Assembly: GCF_000008185.1 (NCBI RefSeq) | Contig: NC_002967.9 | Span: 1,612,001 to 1,676,000, forward strand | Source of the DNA: Treponema denticola ATCC 35405 | Lineage (GTDB): Bacteria; Spirochaetota; Spirochaetia; Treponematales; Treponemataceae | Length of the DNA stretch: 64,000 bases | Direction of reading: 5' to 3' | Part shown: positions 1 to 8,040 of the stretch, in pieces | Layout of the letters: each line of letters starts with the position of its first letter | Numbering within the stretch: the stretch's first letter is position 1 | The notes under the pieces: generated by a model | What the model saw: only the letters and a program-made list of their open reading frames with translations | Databases searched by the model: none | Told to the model about the DNA's origin: nothing | Position numbers and translations under genes: made by a program

Positions 1-2970
1 ATAAGCTACACAGCCAAAGAAGGAGAAGTGTACATTGACGGAACGAATGATCAAACCCAAACGGGCTGGAACATCTCAAGTGTAATCAACTACGACAAGG
101 CAGGACGAAAGAGTGAAGAAGGAATGCCCTTCTTTTACGGAGGGAACTTAGAACAAGAACTGGTAAATAAAAACTCTTATCAAGCCCTTGAATCTTTTTA
201 CGAACTAAATAATTTTACAACGATAAGAAACGGAACAAAATACGAATATGACGACATTGACCGAAATATCCTAACCACGCTTCCAGATGGCCACACACAA
301 AAAACGGAATACTCGATAGACTCTTCTTTACAAATAACAAAGGCAACCGACCCGAAAGAAAACATAAGCATAAGCAAAAAAGATGCACGGGGAAACATAC
401 GGGAAGTAGAACGCTTAGATAAAAATAATAGCCTCCTTACAAAGGCAAGATACGAATATTCGGTGTTAGGAGAAATGCTAAAAGCCTACGATGCTAAAGA
501 CAACTTATTGGCGGTAAACTATGATATGTTAGGACGGCGAATAAGTTTAGAAAGCAAGGACACAGGCAAAAAAGAATGGATATATGATGATAAGGGCCGG
601 CTTTACGCAGAAACGGACTCAGTATTAAAAAACAAAGCTGCCGAAATAAGATATGAATACGACGGCTTTGACCGCATAATAAAGACAGACTATCCTTTTA
701 GCCAAGACATAGAATATAAATACGGAGCGCCGGGACAAAAAGGAGCAGGGCAAGTAGTCTACAAAAAAGATGAGACGGGAGAAACGCATTATAGTTACGG
801 AAACTTAAACGAGGTAATAAAAGAAACAAGAACGATAAACCGCTATGGAGCGGGAACTAATCCTGAAACTGCAAGCTTTGAATACCGCTCGGACTACCTT
901 GGCCGAATGCAGAGTATGAAATACCCTGACGGAGAAACCATAACCTACACCTACGATAAAGGCGGACAGCTCAAGGGAGTGAGCGGAGCAAAAACTACAA
1001 ACAAGGGTAGTATAAAATACTCCTACGTCGATAAAATCCTATATGACGAACACGCACAAAGAGTATATATAAAGTATGGAAACGGCGTAGAAACACGGTA
1101 CAAATATGATGAAAAACGAAGATGGCTTGATACAATAGAAACAAAGAATAACCAAACTCAGGATATCTTCCAAAAAATAAAGTACTCATTTGACCCTGTA
1201 GGAAACGTACGAGGTTATAATAACGACGCAACTACCTACGAAACACAACAAACATATTCTTATGACAACTTGTACCAACTGATAAGCGTAGAAGGAACAA
1301 GCAACCAATACAAGGGTAAAAAGAGCTTCGGAGCAACGCCGGTAAGTATTGCAAAATATAAACAAACCTTTAGCTTTGACAATATAGGCAACATGACCAA
1401 TAAGCTAAGTACTACCAACATACCCGGTTCCCAAGGAAACTCGTATCCCAAAGCAGAACTTGATTACAGCCTCGACTACGAATACGATCCGGCTTACGCT
1501 CATCGACTAATCCATGCAGGCACCCGATACTACCGCTACGACGCGAACGGCAACATAACGGCAGAAAAAGACGGACCTTTTACGGATGAAGAAGAATTTA
1601 CCTTTACCTACTCATATTTTGAAAATGAAGACGTCTACGGTACCGACTACGGCTTCGGCCTTGACGCTCCGAAAGAAACCGAGCAGACAAACCCGCAAGA
1701 CCTCTTTGCTTACAGGCGTAACTACACATGGAATGAGCGTAACTTATTAACAAAATCAAGCGACCGCAACTTTACCGTACACTACCGCTACGGAGACGAT
1801 GGACAGAGGGCACTTAAGTATACCGATGAGGGAAGAAGCGAAACCTTATACTTCAATAACTTTTTCACGATACATATCCCGACGCAAGATCAAAACAACC
1901 CGCAAGGCTTAAGGGTGCATAAACATATCTTTGTCGGTAACAGCCGCCTTGTAACGGCAATGACACATACCGATAACAGTGGAGACAACGAAGAACAAAA
2001 AGCAAAACGGTACTACTATCATTCAGATCACCTCGGCAGTGCACAGTTCGTAACAGACTGGAAAGGTAGGCAGTATGAACATATAGAGTATACACCCTAC
2101 GGAGAACTATGGATAGAGGAAGTTGCCGCAGGGCTGGATAAACTGCCCTTTAGGTTTACGGGAAAAGAGCTTGACGAGGAGACGGGACTGTACTACTACG
2201 GTGCGAGGTATCTTGATCCGAAGTATTCAAGGTGGTTAAGCGGGGATCCGGCATTAGGTGAGTATATACCGCAAGCGCCGGTAAATGACGAAGCCAAAAA
2301 GCACAACGAGAACTTACCCGGAATAGGCGGAGTGTTTAATACCGTAAATCTTCACGTTTATCATTATGCGGGGAATAATCCGGTAAAGTATGTGGACCCA
2401 ACAGGCCGTACGACAGAAGATGGTGCTGAAGTTACTGTTATAATTTATTACAATAGAAAAGATCAAATAGCTTTTAAAAAAGCTGCTGAAACCGCAGCTA
2501 AGTCTTATTCAAATCAAGATAATACCTATTTGATTGAGGTTTATACTGCCGATGAGTTTAAATCTCAATGGAGTTGGCTGAATGTTTATTTTGAAGTAAA
2601 TAATATAGAAGTTGACAATATGGAGATTTTTTGTCATGGAGATGCTGAGAATTTATACTTTAAAGGAGGTAATTTATCTGTCAGTGATGTAAGTTTTTTA
2701 GATGATTTTTCTTTTTCAAAAAATGCTCAAATGATACTACATTCCTGTAACAGTGGGTCTTCTGATTCTGGAATATCACAAGCTTTTGCAAATAAGGAAA
2801 ATATTACAGTATCTGGACAAACCGGATATGCTAACTTTTCCTCTGCATTTGAAAAATTTAGATTTATTTTTTTTGCTTCTTCAATTTATTTGGAAGCTTA
2901 TAACAGAACAAAAAATAATCCTAAGGGAGATGGTACAAGACTTCCAAGAAGGAATTATCGAAAGGAATAA
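1..2970 (+). CDS. RHS/YD-repeat polymorphic toxin, 3' part, with caspase-like C-terminal tip
   Basis: The reading frame is open from base 1, so the gene starts upstream of the window; the GTG at 28 is only an internal codon. About 790 residues of YD repeats (YDxxGR, YxYDxxG motifs) form the RHS shell that encloses a toxin. The core closes with LPFRFTGKELDEETGLYYYG, then RYLDPKYSRWLSGDPAL, and ends at YVDPTGR (about 2392-2409), the usual boundary and self-cleavage motif of RHS proteins. The 187-residue tip (2410-2970) is markedly more AT-rich than the core. It carries an FCHG motif (His codon 2635) and an LHSCNSG motif (Cys codon 2746), about 37 residues apart and each after a hydrophobic strand. 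This is the His-Gly...Ser-Cys pattern of clan CD peptidases (caspase, C80, CHAT, DUF4347-like). RHS identity is certain; the peptidase call is an inference from motifs. Confidence 0.93.
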   Translation: MSYTAKEGEVYIDGTNDQTQTGWNISSVINYDKAGRKSEEGMPFFYGGNLEQELVNKNSYQALESFYELNNFTTIRNGTKYEYDDIDRNILTTLPDGHTQKTEYSIDSSLQITKATDPKENISISKKDARGNIREVERLDKNNSLLTKARYEYSVLGEMLKAYDAKDNLLAVNYDMLGRRISLESKDTGKKEWIYDDKGRLYAETDSVLKNKAAEIRYEYDGFDRIIKTDYPFSQDIEYKYGAPGQKGAGQVVYKKDETGETHYSYGNLNEVIKETRTINRYGAGTNPETASFEYRSDYLGRMQSMKYPDGETITYTYDKGGQLKGVSGAKTTNKGSIKYSYVDKILYDEHAQRVYIKYGNGVETRYKYDEKRRWLDTIETKNNQTQDIFQKIKYSFDPVGNVRGYNNDATTYETQQTYSYDNLYQLISVEGTSNQYKGKKSFGATPVSIAKYKQTFSFDNIGNMTNKLSTTNIPGSQGNSYPKAELDYSLDYEYDPAYAHRLIHAGTRYYRYDANGNITAEKDGPFTDEEEFTFTYSYFENEDVYGTDYGFGLDAPKETEQTNPQDLFAYRRNYTWNERNLLTKSSDRNFTVHYRYGDDGQRALKYTDEGRSETLYFNNFFTIHIPTQDQNNPQGLRVHKHIFVGNSRLVTAMTHTDNSGDNEEQKAKRYYYHSDHLGSAQFVTDWKGRQYEHIEYTPYGELWIEEVAAGLDKLPFRFTGKELDEETGLYYYGARYLDPKYSRWLSGDPALGEYIPQAPVNDEAKKHNENLPGIGGVFNTVNLHVYHYAGNNPVKYVDPTGRTTEDGAEVTVIIYYNRKDQIAFKKAAETAAKSYSNQDNTYLIEVYTADEFKSQWSWLNVYFEVNNIEVDNMEIFCHGDAENLYFKGGNLSVSDVSFLDDFSFSKNAQMILHSCNSGSSDSGISQAFANKENITVSGQTGYANFSSAFEKFRFIFFASSIYLEAYNRTKNNPKGDGTRLPRRNYRKE

Positions 2971-2973
2971 ATT

Positions 2974-3297
2974 ATGACTATTTTTTTTAGAGTATTAGGC
3001 ATATTATATATTTTAGGATGTTTAGTATTATTTTTTTATTGCTTTGTCTTTACAGGTTTATCAAATCATTCATCATATAATATAACCTGTTATATTATAT
3101 GTTATGGATTGCTGGGATTTATACTAGGACTTATATTAATTTTTTTCAGTTCAGAAAGAAAAATTAGTATTCTTTTATTTGCAATTATAATTTTAATTTT
3201 TGCAGGTGTTTCTAATGTTTTTAACATTATGATCAGTTATGATGAATGGCTTAGGCGTGGAATGCCTGAAAAATATACATTTTTATTTTCAAAATGA
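2974..3297 (+). CDS. Small three-TM membrane protein, candidate immunity protein
   Basis: A 107-residue protein that starts 3 bases after the RHS stop codon, so the two are translationally coupled. It has three hydrophobic segments (about residues 4-28, 38-58 and 64-84) and a short polar C-terminus. I recognise no family. Position directly behind a variable toxin tip is the standard place for the cognate immunity gene of a polymorphic toxin, and the base composition (very AT-rich) matches the tip rather than the RHS core. Function is inferred from position only. Confidence 0.7.
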   Translation: MTIFFRVLGILYILGCLVLFFYCFVFTGLSNHSSYNITCYIICYGLLGFILGLILIFFSSERKISILLFAIIILIFAGVSNVFNIMISYDEWLRRGMPEKYTFLFSK

Positions 3298-3387
3298 ATA
3301 TTTTGTAAAAGAGACTGGAATAATATTAAAAATGAAAACTAAAGGTGTATCGGGTCAAAAATCATAATAAAATTGAGGAGTAAGATT

Positions 3388-3705
3388 ATGAAAAAATTTG
3401 GAATATGCATTGTAATATTGACTATAATATTCACAGTTTTGGATAGAATGAATAAATATTGGGAGTGTGAGAATTTCATTTTTAATACTACAATGATTAT
3501 GAATGGTAATTATTATTTAGTTACTAAGGAAGATATGAAAATTGTTGAGGTGTCTGCTTTACAGTGGTATTATACAAATTCTATAGCTTCTATTTTATTA
3601 GTGTTATGGATTTTAACAGGCTTATTGTTTTTATATGTGATGGGACGCCATGTCTTGCCTTATTTTTGGTATAAAAAATACGATCATATGTTTGATGAAA
3701 CTTGA
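3388..3705 (+). CDS. Small two-TM protein in immunity-gene position
   Basis: A 105-residue protein. The start at 3388 (MKKFGICIV) is chosen because GGAG at about 3377-3380 lies 7 bases upstream. It has an N-terminal transmembrane helix (residues 4-20), a short extracytoplasmic loop and a second helix (about 66-90), ending with FWYKKYDHMFDET. The last 13 codons and the ~40 bases after them recur at 7846-7920, where the rest of the gene is missing. The same upstream phrase (AAATTGAGGAGTAA) recurs at 8675-8688. The gene is therefore part of the shuffled RHS cassette series. A second or leftover immunity gene is the best guess. Confidence 0.6.
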   Translation: MKKFGICIVILTIIFTVLDRMNKYWECENFIFNTTMIMNGNYYLVTKEDMKIVEVSALQWYYTNSIASILLVLWILTGLLFLYVMGRHVLPYFWYKKYDHMFDET

Positions 3706-3738
3706 TTTTTGTGTGCTTTTAGAATAAACATTTTGGCT
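3664..3738 (+). repeat. Dispersed repeat, copy 1 of 2 (partner 7846-7920)
   Basis: About 75 bases beginning TTTTTGGTATAAAAAATACG are nearly identical at 7846-7920. The unit includes the end of a small gene plus downstream sequence containing TTGATTTTTGTGTGC. It marks a recombination junction between toxin/immunity cassettes. Confidence 0.8.
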
Positions 3739-3752
3739 ATATATTATTGTAA

Positions 3753-3809
3753 ATGATGGATGGAAAAGGGAATGCACAAGTTGAAGAGAATCTTAAAGAT
3801 TTCCAGTAA
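3753..3809 (+). pseudogene. Possible last 18 codons of a lost toxin tip
   Basis: A short open stretch reads MMDGKGNAQVEENLKDFQ and stops at 3807-3809, 23 bases before the next small gene. It has no start signal of its own. Its composition and place, just before an immunity-like gene, fit the tail of an RHS tip whose body has been deleted, but it is too short to be sure. Confidence 0.3.
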
Positions 3810-3832
3810 TACCAGTAAAATAGGTGGGGTGT

Positions 3833-4573
3833 ATGCTTAAACTTGATATTGCAATTGTAGTAAGACATCCGATACTGCCTGCTCGTGATATAACACTTAT
3901 TTTTGATATTAAAGCAGCTGCTGAACACTCTGTTAATGAAGTACGAGTTTCAGCCTCCGGTAAAAAATGCGGAATTTTCAGGGAATCTTATGTTCGCTAT
4001 GATGTTGTTCCTGAAATACTAAAGGGGAATAATCATGATATTATCATTCATGATTTGAATACATATTTTAAATCGAAAGTGAAGGATAGACAAAAACTTG
4101 AATCATTTTTGCAAAGCGGCGGGAATATAACCTATGAAGTTTATCTGGATAAAATACATGATGAAAATATATTTGAATTGTCTCCATGGATTTTAGATGA
4201 ATGTGCTGATTTAGGTATACCATTATGTTTGAGTATGTTGATGGCGAGTGAAAATATAGTCTCTAAAAATACAGATTATAAGGCTCTGGATTTTATAACC
4301 GTTTCCATTGAACAGCCAATACCAAATAATGGGGTAGTTTATTATGCACATGAGTTCCTTTTAACTGAGGATACTTATTTAAAGAATGAAATTAATATGG
4401 CTATTAGTTTTTATAAAAGACATATTGTTGATATGTGTCTATCTATAAAAGAAAAGGTATGGTGTAAAATAACATTATGTCTAAAGACTTATTATCATTA
4501 CGCTTTTGAACTTTCTTCCGAGATATGTAAGATGTGTGCTGAGTTGAATATTGGAGTCATGGTATGTTTTTAA
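3833..4573 (+). CDS. DUF4279-like protein with internal duplication, candidate immunity protein
   Basis: A 246-residue soluble protein with no signal peptide. The start at 3833 (MLKLDIAIVV) is preferred over the GTG at 3824 because AGGTGGGG lies just upstream. Two halves look alike. Residues around 97-140 read ITYEVYL, then ELSPWILDECADLGIPLCLS; the C-terminus reads KITLCLK, then ELSSEICKMCAELNIGVMVC. The pattern is strand, gap, helix ending in LG/LN-I, strand. This resembles the C-terminal strand-helix-strand of DUF4279 proteins, a family often found as immunity proteins for polymorphic toxins. The family call is from memory of the pattern and is tentative. Confidence 0.6.
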   Translation: MLKLDIAIVVRHPILPARDITLIFDIKAAAEHSVNEVRVSASGKKCGIFRESYVRYDVVPEILKGNNHDIIIHDLNTYFKSKVKDRQKLESFLQSGGNITYEVYLDKIHDENIFELSPWILDECADLGIPLCLSMLMASENIVSKNTDYKALDFITVSIEQPIPNNGVVYYAHEFLLTEDTYLKNEINMAISFYKRHIVDMCLSIKEKVWCKITLCLKTYYHYAFELSSEICKMCAELNIGVMVCF

Positions 4574-4584
4574 TTAATTTATGC

Positions 4585-4975
4585 AACAGGGAAAGCGGTA
4601 TTAACTACCTGCGGAGAACTATGGACTTCTAAGTTAGAAAGTTGTGTGCTGTTTTGCCGACACTTGCTTATTTTTATATTTTATGCAATAATAAAAACTA
4701 TAAGAAAGCTTCGGGATTCTTAAGGGCAAGGTGCTTGCTCCGCCCTTTTAAACAGCAGTTTTGAAGATAGGAGAGGCATAGGGAAGGGTAACAACCAACA
4801 ACATTTCGAGGTAAAGAAATTTTTATCTGCAAAAGTGTCTTTCCTTCCCTTTAAATATGTGGATCCGGATGGAAAAAAACATTTGATGATAGGTGTTGGA
4901 GAATTTTCTAATGATCCAATAACAGAAAATGCATTAAGGAGGCAATTGAAGTATAATGAAAGGCTTACACATTGA
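4585..4975 (+). pseudogene. Decayed RHS core fragments plus short toxin tip
   Basis: There is no intact frame. AAAGCGGTATTA (4591-4602) matches the RHS core words for KRYY. It is followed, after a deletion, by GGAGAACTATGG (codons GELW, 4612-4623), then by a non-RHS repeat (4640-4768). A frame then resumes, reading FLPFKYVDPDGKKH (about 4841-4882), in which LPF of the core is joined directly to the YVDPDG boundary motif with the intervening ~60 codons missing. About 32 tip codons follow to a TGA at 4973-4975. This is the scar of an earlier RHS C-terminus. Confidence 0.8.
4663..4768 (+). repeat. 106-bp dispersed repeat, copy 1 (partner 7934-8039)
   Basis: The two copies begin CTTGYTTATTTTTATATTTT and end TTAAACAGCAGTTTTGAAGAT, with only a handful of differences over 106 bases. 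Similarity weakens but continues upstream to TGTGTGCTGTT. Each copy ends where an RHS-tip fragment begins (4769 and 8041), so the repeat marks the upstream seam of a displaced toxin cassette. Confidence 0.85.
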
Positions 4976-5038
4976 TAATAAAATATTTTTAAAAAAGATA
5001 ATGCAACTATTCCTGTAGTTAGTGAGTAATTGGTGAAT

Positions 5039-5482
5039 ATGAGTTGCAAGATAATTATTGAACGTGCTGAAATAGTAAATGGTTACTCTAAACAGTTATT
5101 AAATATTGCAAAAATAAAACACATTAATTTAGATGTTTTTTTTCAAGCCTATAAAGGTATTGAGGGGATTGTAGTGGATAGAGAAAGTATTTACTCTAAC
5201 TGTATTTGTGTAGATCAAAACCATAATATAAATAATAAATGTTATGGTTTTGATGTAGGAATTCTTGATATTGATTATTATTCCTTTTCTTCAATATACA
5301 ATGAGATAATTTTTTCCTCATATGATTTTTTTTATAAATACAAAGAGAATCTTAATAATTTTTTTCTTTTTCCGACATATTATGAGGCTTCTCAATTTTT
5401 AAACTTCCATAAGCAAATATATGAAGAAGGAAATGATGTTGAACATACGGATTTACTTAGTATTTATAGGATATTAAAATAA
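5039..5482 (+). CDS. Hypothetical soluble protein in immunity position
   Basis: A 147-residue acidic, aromatic-rich protein (many Tyr, Phe and Asn) with no signal peptide or membrane helix. The ATG at 5039 is preferred to the TTG at 5030; the ribosome site is weak in either case. It starts 63 bases after the decayed tip that ends at 4975, so it is most simply the surviving immunity gene of that tip. I recognise no family. AT content is high, as in the other small genes here. Confidence 0.65.
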   Translation: MSCKIIIERAEIVNGYSKQLLNIAKIKHINLDVFFQAYKGIEGIVVDRESIYSNCICVDQNHNINNKCYGFDVGILDIDYYSFSSIYNEIIFSSYDFFYKYKENLNNFFLFPTYYEASQFLNFHKQIYEEGNDVEHTDLLSIYRILK

Positions 5483-5961
5483 ATTGTATAAATAGTTGAA
5501 ATATGATATTATGTGAGAAAATAAAAAACTTGGAGGAAAGAGTAACAGGTAATTGATAAAACTGTTGAGGAAAATAGATAAAACTATGAAAACAAAACGT
5601 TGTCTTTATCCACAGCCTAACTCTCTCACCCCCCGGACTGCGATTGGAAGGGAGCAAAAGCAATTTGTCAAAATTGCTTTTGCTGTACATCTTTCCGCAG
5701 TAATTCCTGCGGAAAGATACCGAAGCGATAGCGGAGCCCTGAAAAGCGCGGTGTTCAATTTTGTTTTCTCCGTAATGCTAAAAAACAAAATTGAGCAGTC
5801 CGCCAAAATAAAGTTATTAATAAACCTCCCCACTGACAGGACTTTTGGAAATAGGTGGAGCAGATACAAGGAGCCTAGTAAAAATAAAGCGGAGGCGTAT
5901 CGGGTATACGTCGAGCTCATTTTACGTAGCGACGCAGGAGGTGCCCGCCATTTCAAAAGAA
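5483..5961 (+). repeat. Non-coding hairpin-rich spacer between toxin cassettes
   Basis: No credible gene; the frames that run through it are read-through of palindromes. It begins with a GGAGGAAA ribosome-site remnant (5532-5539). Three hairpins follow: 5654-5666/5671-5683 (13 bp), 5691-5700/5707-5716 (10 bp) and 5754-5767/5782-5795 (about 14 bp with one G-T pair). The part 5720-5825 recurs at 7740-7843. The block ends exactly where the RHS core homology resumes at 5962. Confidence 0.75.
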
Positions 5962-7044
5962 ATGACGCACACCGATAACCAAGGCGACAACGAAGAACAA
6001 AAAGCAAAGCGGTATTACTACCATAGTGACCACTTAGGCAGTGCACAGTTTGTAACCGACTGGAAAGGCAGACAGTACGAGAACATTGAATACACACCGT
6101 ACGGAGAACTGTGGACTTACAAGTCAAAAACTGCTATGCTGTTTTTGACGACGTATAATAATTTCCTTGCAAAGCAGCCCTCAGGGCTGATTGAAGAAGT
6201 TGCTGCAGGGCTGGATAAGTTACCGTTCAGATTTACGGGAAAGGAGCTGGATGAGGAGACAGGACTGTATTATTATGGAGCTAGATACCTTGATCCGAAA
6301 TATTCAAGGTGGCTGAGTGGAGACCCGGCGCTAAATGATTACATGGCAGGCTCTTCTGTTGGTAAAGGCGGTATATATAATACTGTCAACTTTAATGTAT
6401 ACCATTATGGCGGAAATAACCCGATTAAGTATATAGATCCTACGGGAATGTATACAGAAGATGAAATTGAAAATTTTAAAAAAAGCTCTGCTAAAAAACA
6501 GCTTGAGTTCTTAAAAAACGAATATGATAGTGTGAAAGTATCTCCTTCAAATCAATTGAGAGGGGAAAAATCCAAAGAAATGAGAACGTTGAAGGATTCA
6601 ATGAAGCTTGACGGATTATTTAAGGCTGATGAGACTTTTATGAATGAAACATTACATGACTTTTTAAATCTTAAAGAAGATGGAACGATGAATTATAGTC
6701 TTGATGAATTAATGAATCCAAATTCTGGATGGTCAGAAGTGTCTAGTATCGAATCCCAATATCATCAAACTAATGCAGAAAAACCGAATTTAAATGCAAA
6801 ATTTATTCATCAAGATGGGCGGGAAGTGGTTATAAATTCAAAAGAAATGGTCGTATTGGATTATCCTGACAAAGGAACATTTAATTATGTAAACGGATCA
6901 ATAATTAATCCGCTTACATGGCGGGGGCACTCATTATACGATATAAAACCATACGAAAAATTGATAACGCATAATGTTCTTATTACTAGTAACAAATCTT
7001 ATTGGTTTGGTTATAATACTAGCTGTTGGATAAAGAATAAATGA
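5962..7044 (+). CDS. Orphan RHS C-terminal cassette with a different toxin tip
   Basis: From the ATG at 5962 the protein follows the last ~120 residues of the RHS core of the large gene (MTHTDN, YYYHSDHLGSAQF, KELDEETGLYYYGARYLDP) at roughly 80% nucleotide identity. It ends the core at YIDPTG (about 6431-6448) and then continues into a tip of about 199 residues unlike that of the large gene. The frame is open upstream to 5845 but without RHS sequence or a good start, so it is probably a silent cassette. Between GELW and IEEVAAG it carries 25 extra codons (6115-6189) absent from the large gene. The tip contains an INSKEMVVLDYPDKGTFNYV stretch resembling a common module of bacterial secreted toxins. 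That resemblance is from memory and weak. Confidence 0.8.
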   Translation: MTHTDNQGDNEEQKAKRYYYHSDHLGSAQFVTDWKGRQYENIEYTPYGELWTYKSKTAMLFLTTYNNFLAKQPSGLIEEVAAGLDKLPFRFTGKELDEETGLYYYGARYLDPKYSRWLSGDPALNDYMAGSSVGKGGIYNTVNFNVYHYGGNNPIKYIDPTGMYTEDEIENFKKSSAKKQLEFLKNEYDSVKVSPSNQLRGEKSKEMRTLKDSMKLDGLFKADETFMNETLHDFLNLKEDGTMNYSLDELMNPNSGWSEVSSIESQYHQTNAEKPNLNAKFIHQDGREVVINSKEMVVLDYPDKGTFNYVNGSIINPLTWRGHSLYDIKPYEKLITHNVLITSNKSYWFGYNTSCWIKNK

Positions 7045-7051
7045 GGATAGC

Positions 7052-7651
7052 ATGAAAATAATTATTGGTATATTTCTATTGGTTGCGGTATGTGTTATAG
7101 GCATTTATAGTTTTATAAATGGCGGTCTGTTTGCAGATATCTTATATCCTAAAACGAGTTTTGGTTTTTATTGCTTGGATGCAAAACCTCCATCGGCGGT
7201 TGACCAAAGATTAGCGTTTGGCGATAAATATCCTCAGGCCTTTAATTTATATTTTAGCCCGCCAGGAAATATTCTTACTTTGCGGGTGGTCAAAACAGCT
7301 ATCCAGTTTGACTTATTTGTAAAAAAACCATATACAATATTGAAAATAAATGAAATGAGAGTTTTGTTCAATGATGGAAAGACTATTAAGACTTTATGCA
7401 AGAATAAAGTATACACTTTTAAAGATTCATATTATGAGACCCTTAATGGATGGTATTTTTTACGAGAGTTTGCTGATCCTTTAGCCACTATAAAATTAGG
7501 TAATGTATTTATGGATAAAAAAGCGGGTGATGAATTTAATTGTGTAATTGAAATTCAATACTCCCTTGATAATGAACCTGTGCAAATACAAAAACTGAAT
7601 TATCGTGTGGTTGCTGTAAAAGGTAAATTTCAAGATATATATTTGCCATAA
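7052..7651 (+). CDS. Membrane-anchored or secreted protein, candidate immunity to the orphan tip
   Basis: A 199-residue protein starting 7 bases after the orphan tip, with GAGGATAG just upstream. It has one N-terminal hydrophobic segment (residues 3-20), either an uncleaved anchor or a signal peptide, followed by a soluble beta-rich domain. There is no lipobox. Position and AT-richness make it the likely immunity protein of the upstream cassette; an extracytoplasmic location would suit a toxin acting in the periplasm. I recognise no family. Confidence 0.7.
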   Translation: MKIIIGIFLLVAVCVIGIYSFINGGLFADILYPKTSFGFYCLDAKPPSAVDQRLAFGDKYPQAFNLYFSPPGNILTLRVVKTAIQFDLFVKKPYTILKINEMRVLFNDGKTIKTLCKNKVYTFKDSYYETLNGWYFLREFADPLATIKLGNVFMDKKAGDEFNCVIEIQYSLDNEPVQIQKLNYRVVAVKGKFQDIYLP

Positions 7652-7739
7652 TGGTGTAATAGATATAATTATTTGAAGAAATTATGATTTTTTTTTATTA
7701 TTGTAAATATTTTAAATATCTCATCTTTCGAACAGCGAT

Positions 7740-7843
7740 TGAAAGCGACGGCGGAGCCTTGAAAAGTGCGGTGCTCAATTTTGTTTTCTTCATAATACTA
7801 AAAAACAAAATTGAGCAGTTCGCCAAAAGAAGATTATTACTAA
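7740..7843 (+). repeat. Hairpin repeat, copy 2 (partner 5720-5825)
   Basis: It shares GGCGGAGCC, GAAAAGYGCGGTG and the following palindrome with the earlier copy. Here the stem is a perfect 15 bp (7773-7787 with 7802-7816, loop 14). In the first copy one C-G pair of this stem is a T-G wobble. No gene is credible; the short frame through it ends in the copied FWYKKYDH tail. Confidence 0.8.
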
Positions 7844-7845
7844 AT

Positions 7846-7920
7846 TTTTGGTATAAAAAATACGATCATATATTTGATGAAACTTGATTTTTGTGTGCTG
7901 TTAGAATAAACAGTTTGTCT
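7846..7920 (+). pseudogene. Copied tail of the small gene at 3388-3705
   Basis: The stretch encodes FWYKKYDHIFDET and a stop at 7885-7887, matching the last codons of the intact small membrane gene with one Met-to-Ile change, plus the bases beyond it. Nothing of the rest of that gene is present. It is the second copy of the 3664-3738 repeat. Confidence 0.75.
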
Positions 7921-7933
7921 ATGGGTGCCTACG

Positions 7934-8039
7934 CTTGTTTATTTTTATATTTTGTGCAATAATAAAAACTATAAGAAAGCTTTGGGATTCTTAAGGGTAA
8001 GATGCTTGCTCCGCCCTTTTAAACAGCAGTTTTGAAGAT
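7934..8039 (+). repeat. 106-bp dispersed repeat, copy 2
   Basis: Partner of 4663-4768. It ends in TTTTGAAGAT, immediately before the next tip fragment. Confidence 0.85.
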
Positions 8040-8040
8040 T

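Noticed and set aside
2753-2977. 74-codon plus-strand frame inside the toxin tip
   Set aside because: It lies wholly inside the in-frame RHS tip in another frame and has no ribosome site.
5553-6127. Open frames of 141 and 173 codons on opposite strands in the RHS spacer
   Set aside because: They run through hairpin repeats, share their words with the palindromes at 7740-7843, and lack start signals; they are read-through of structure.
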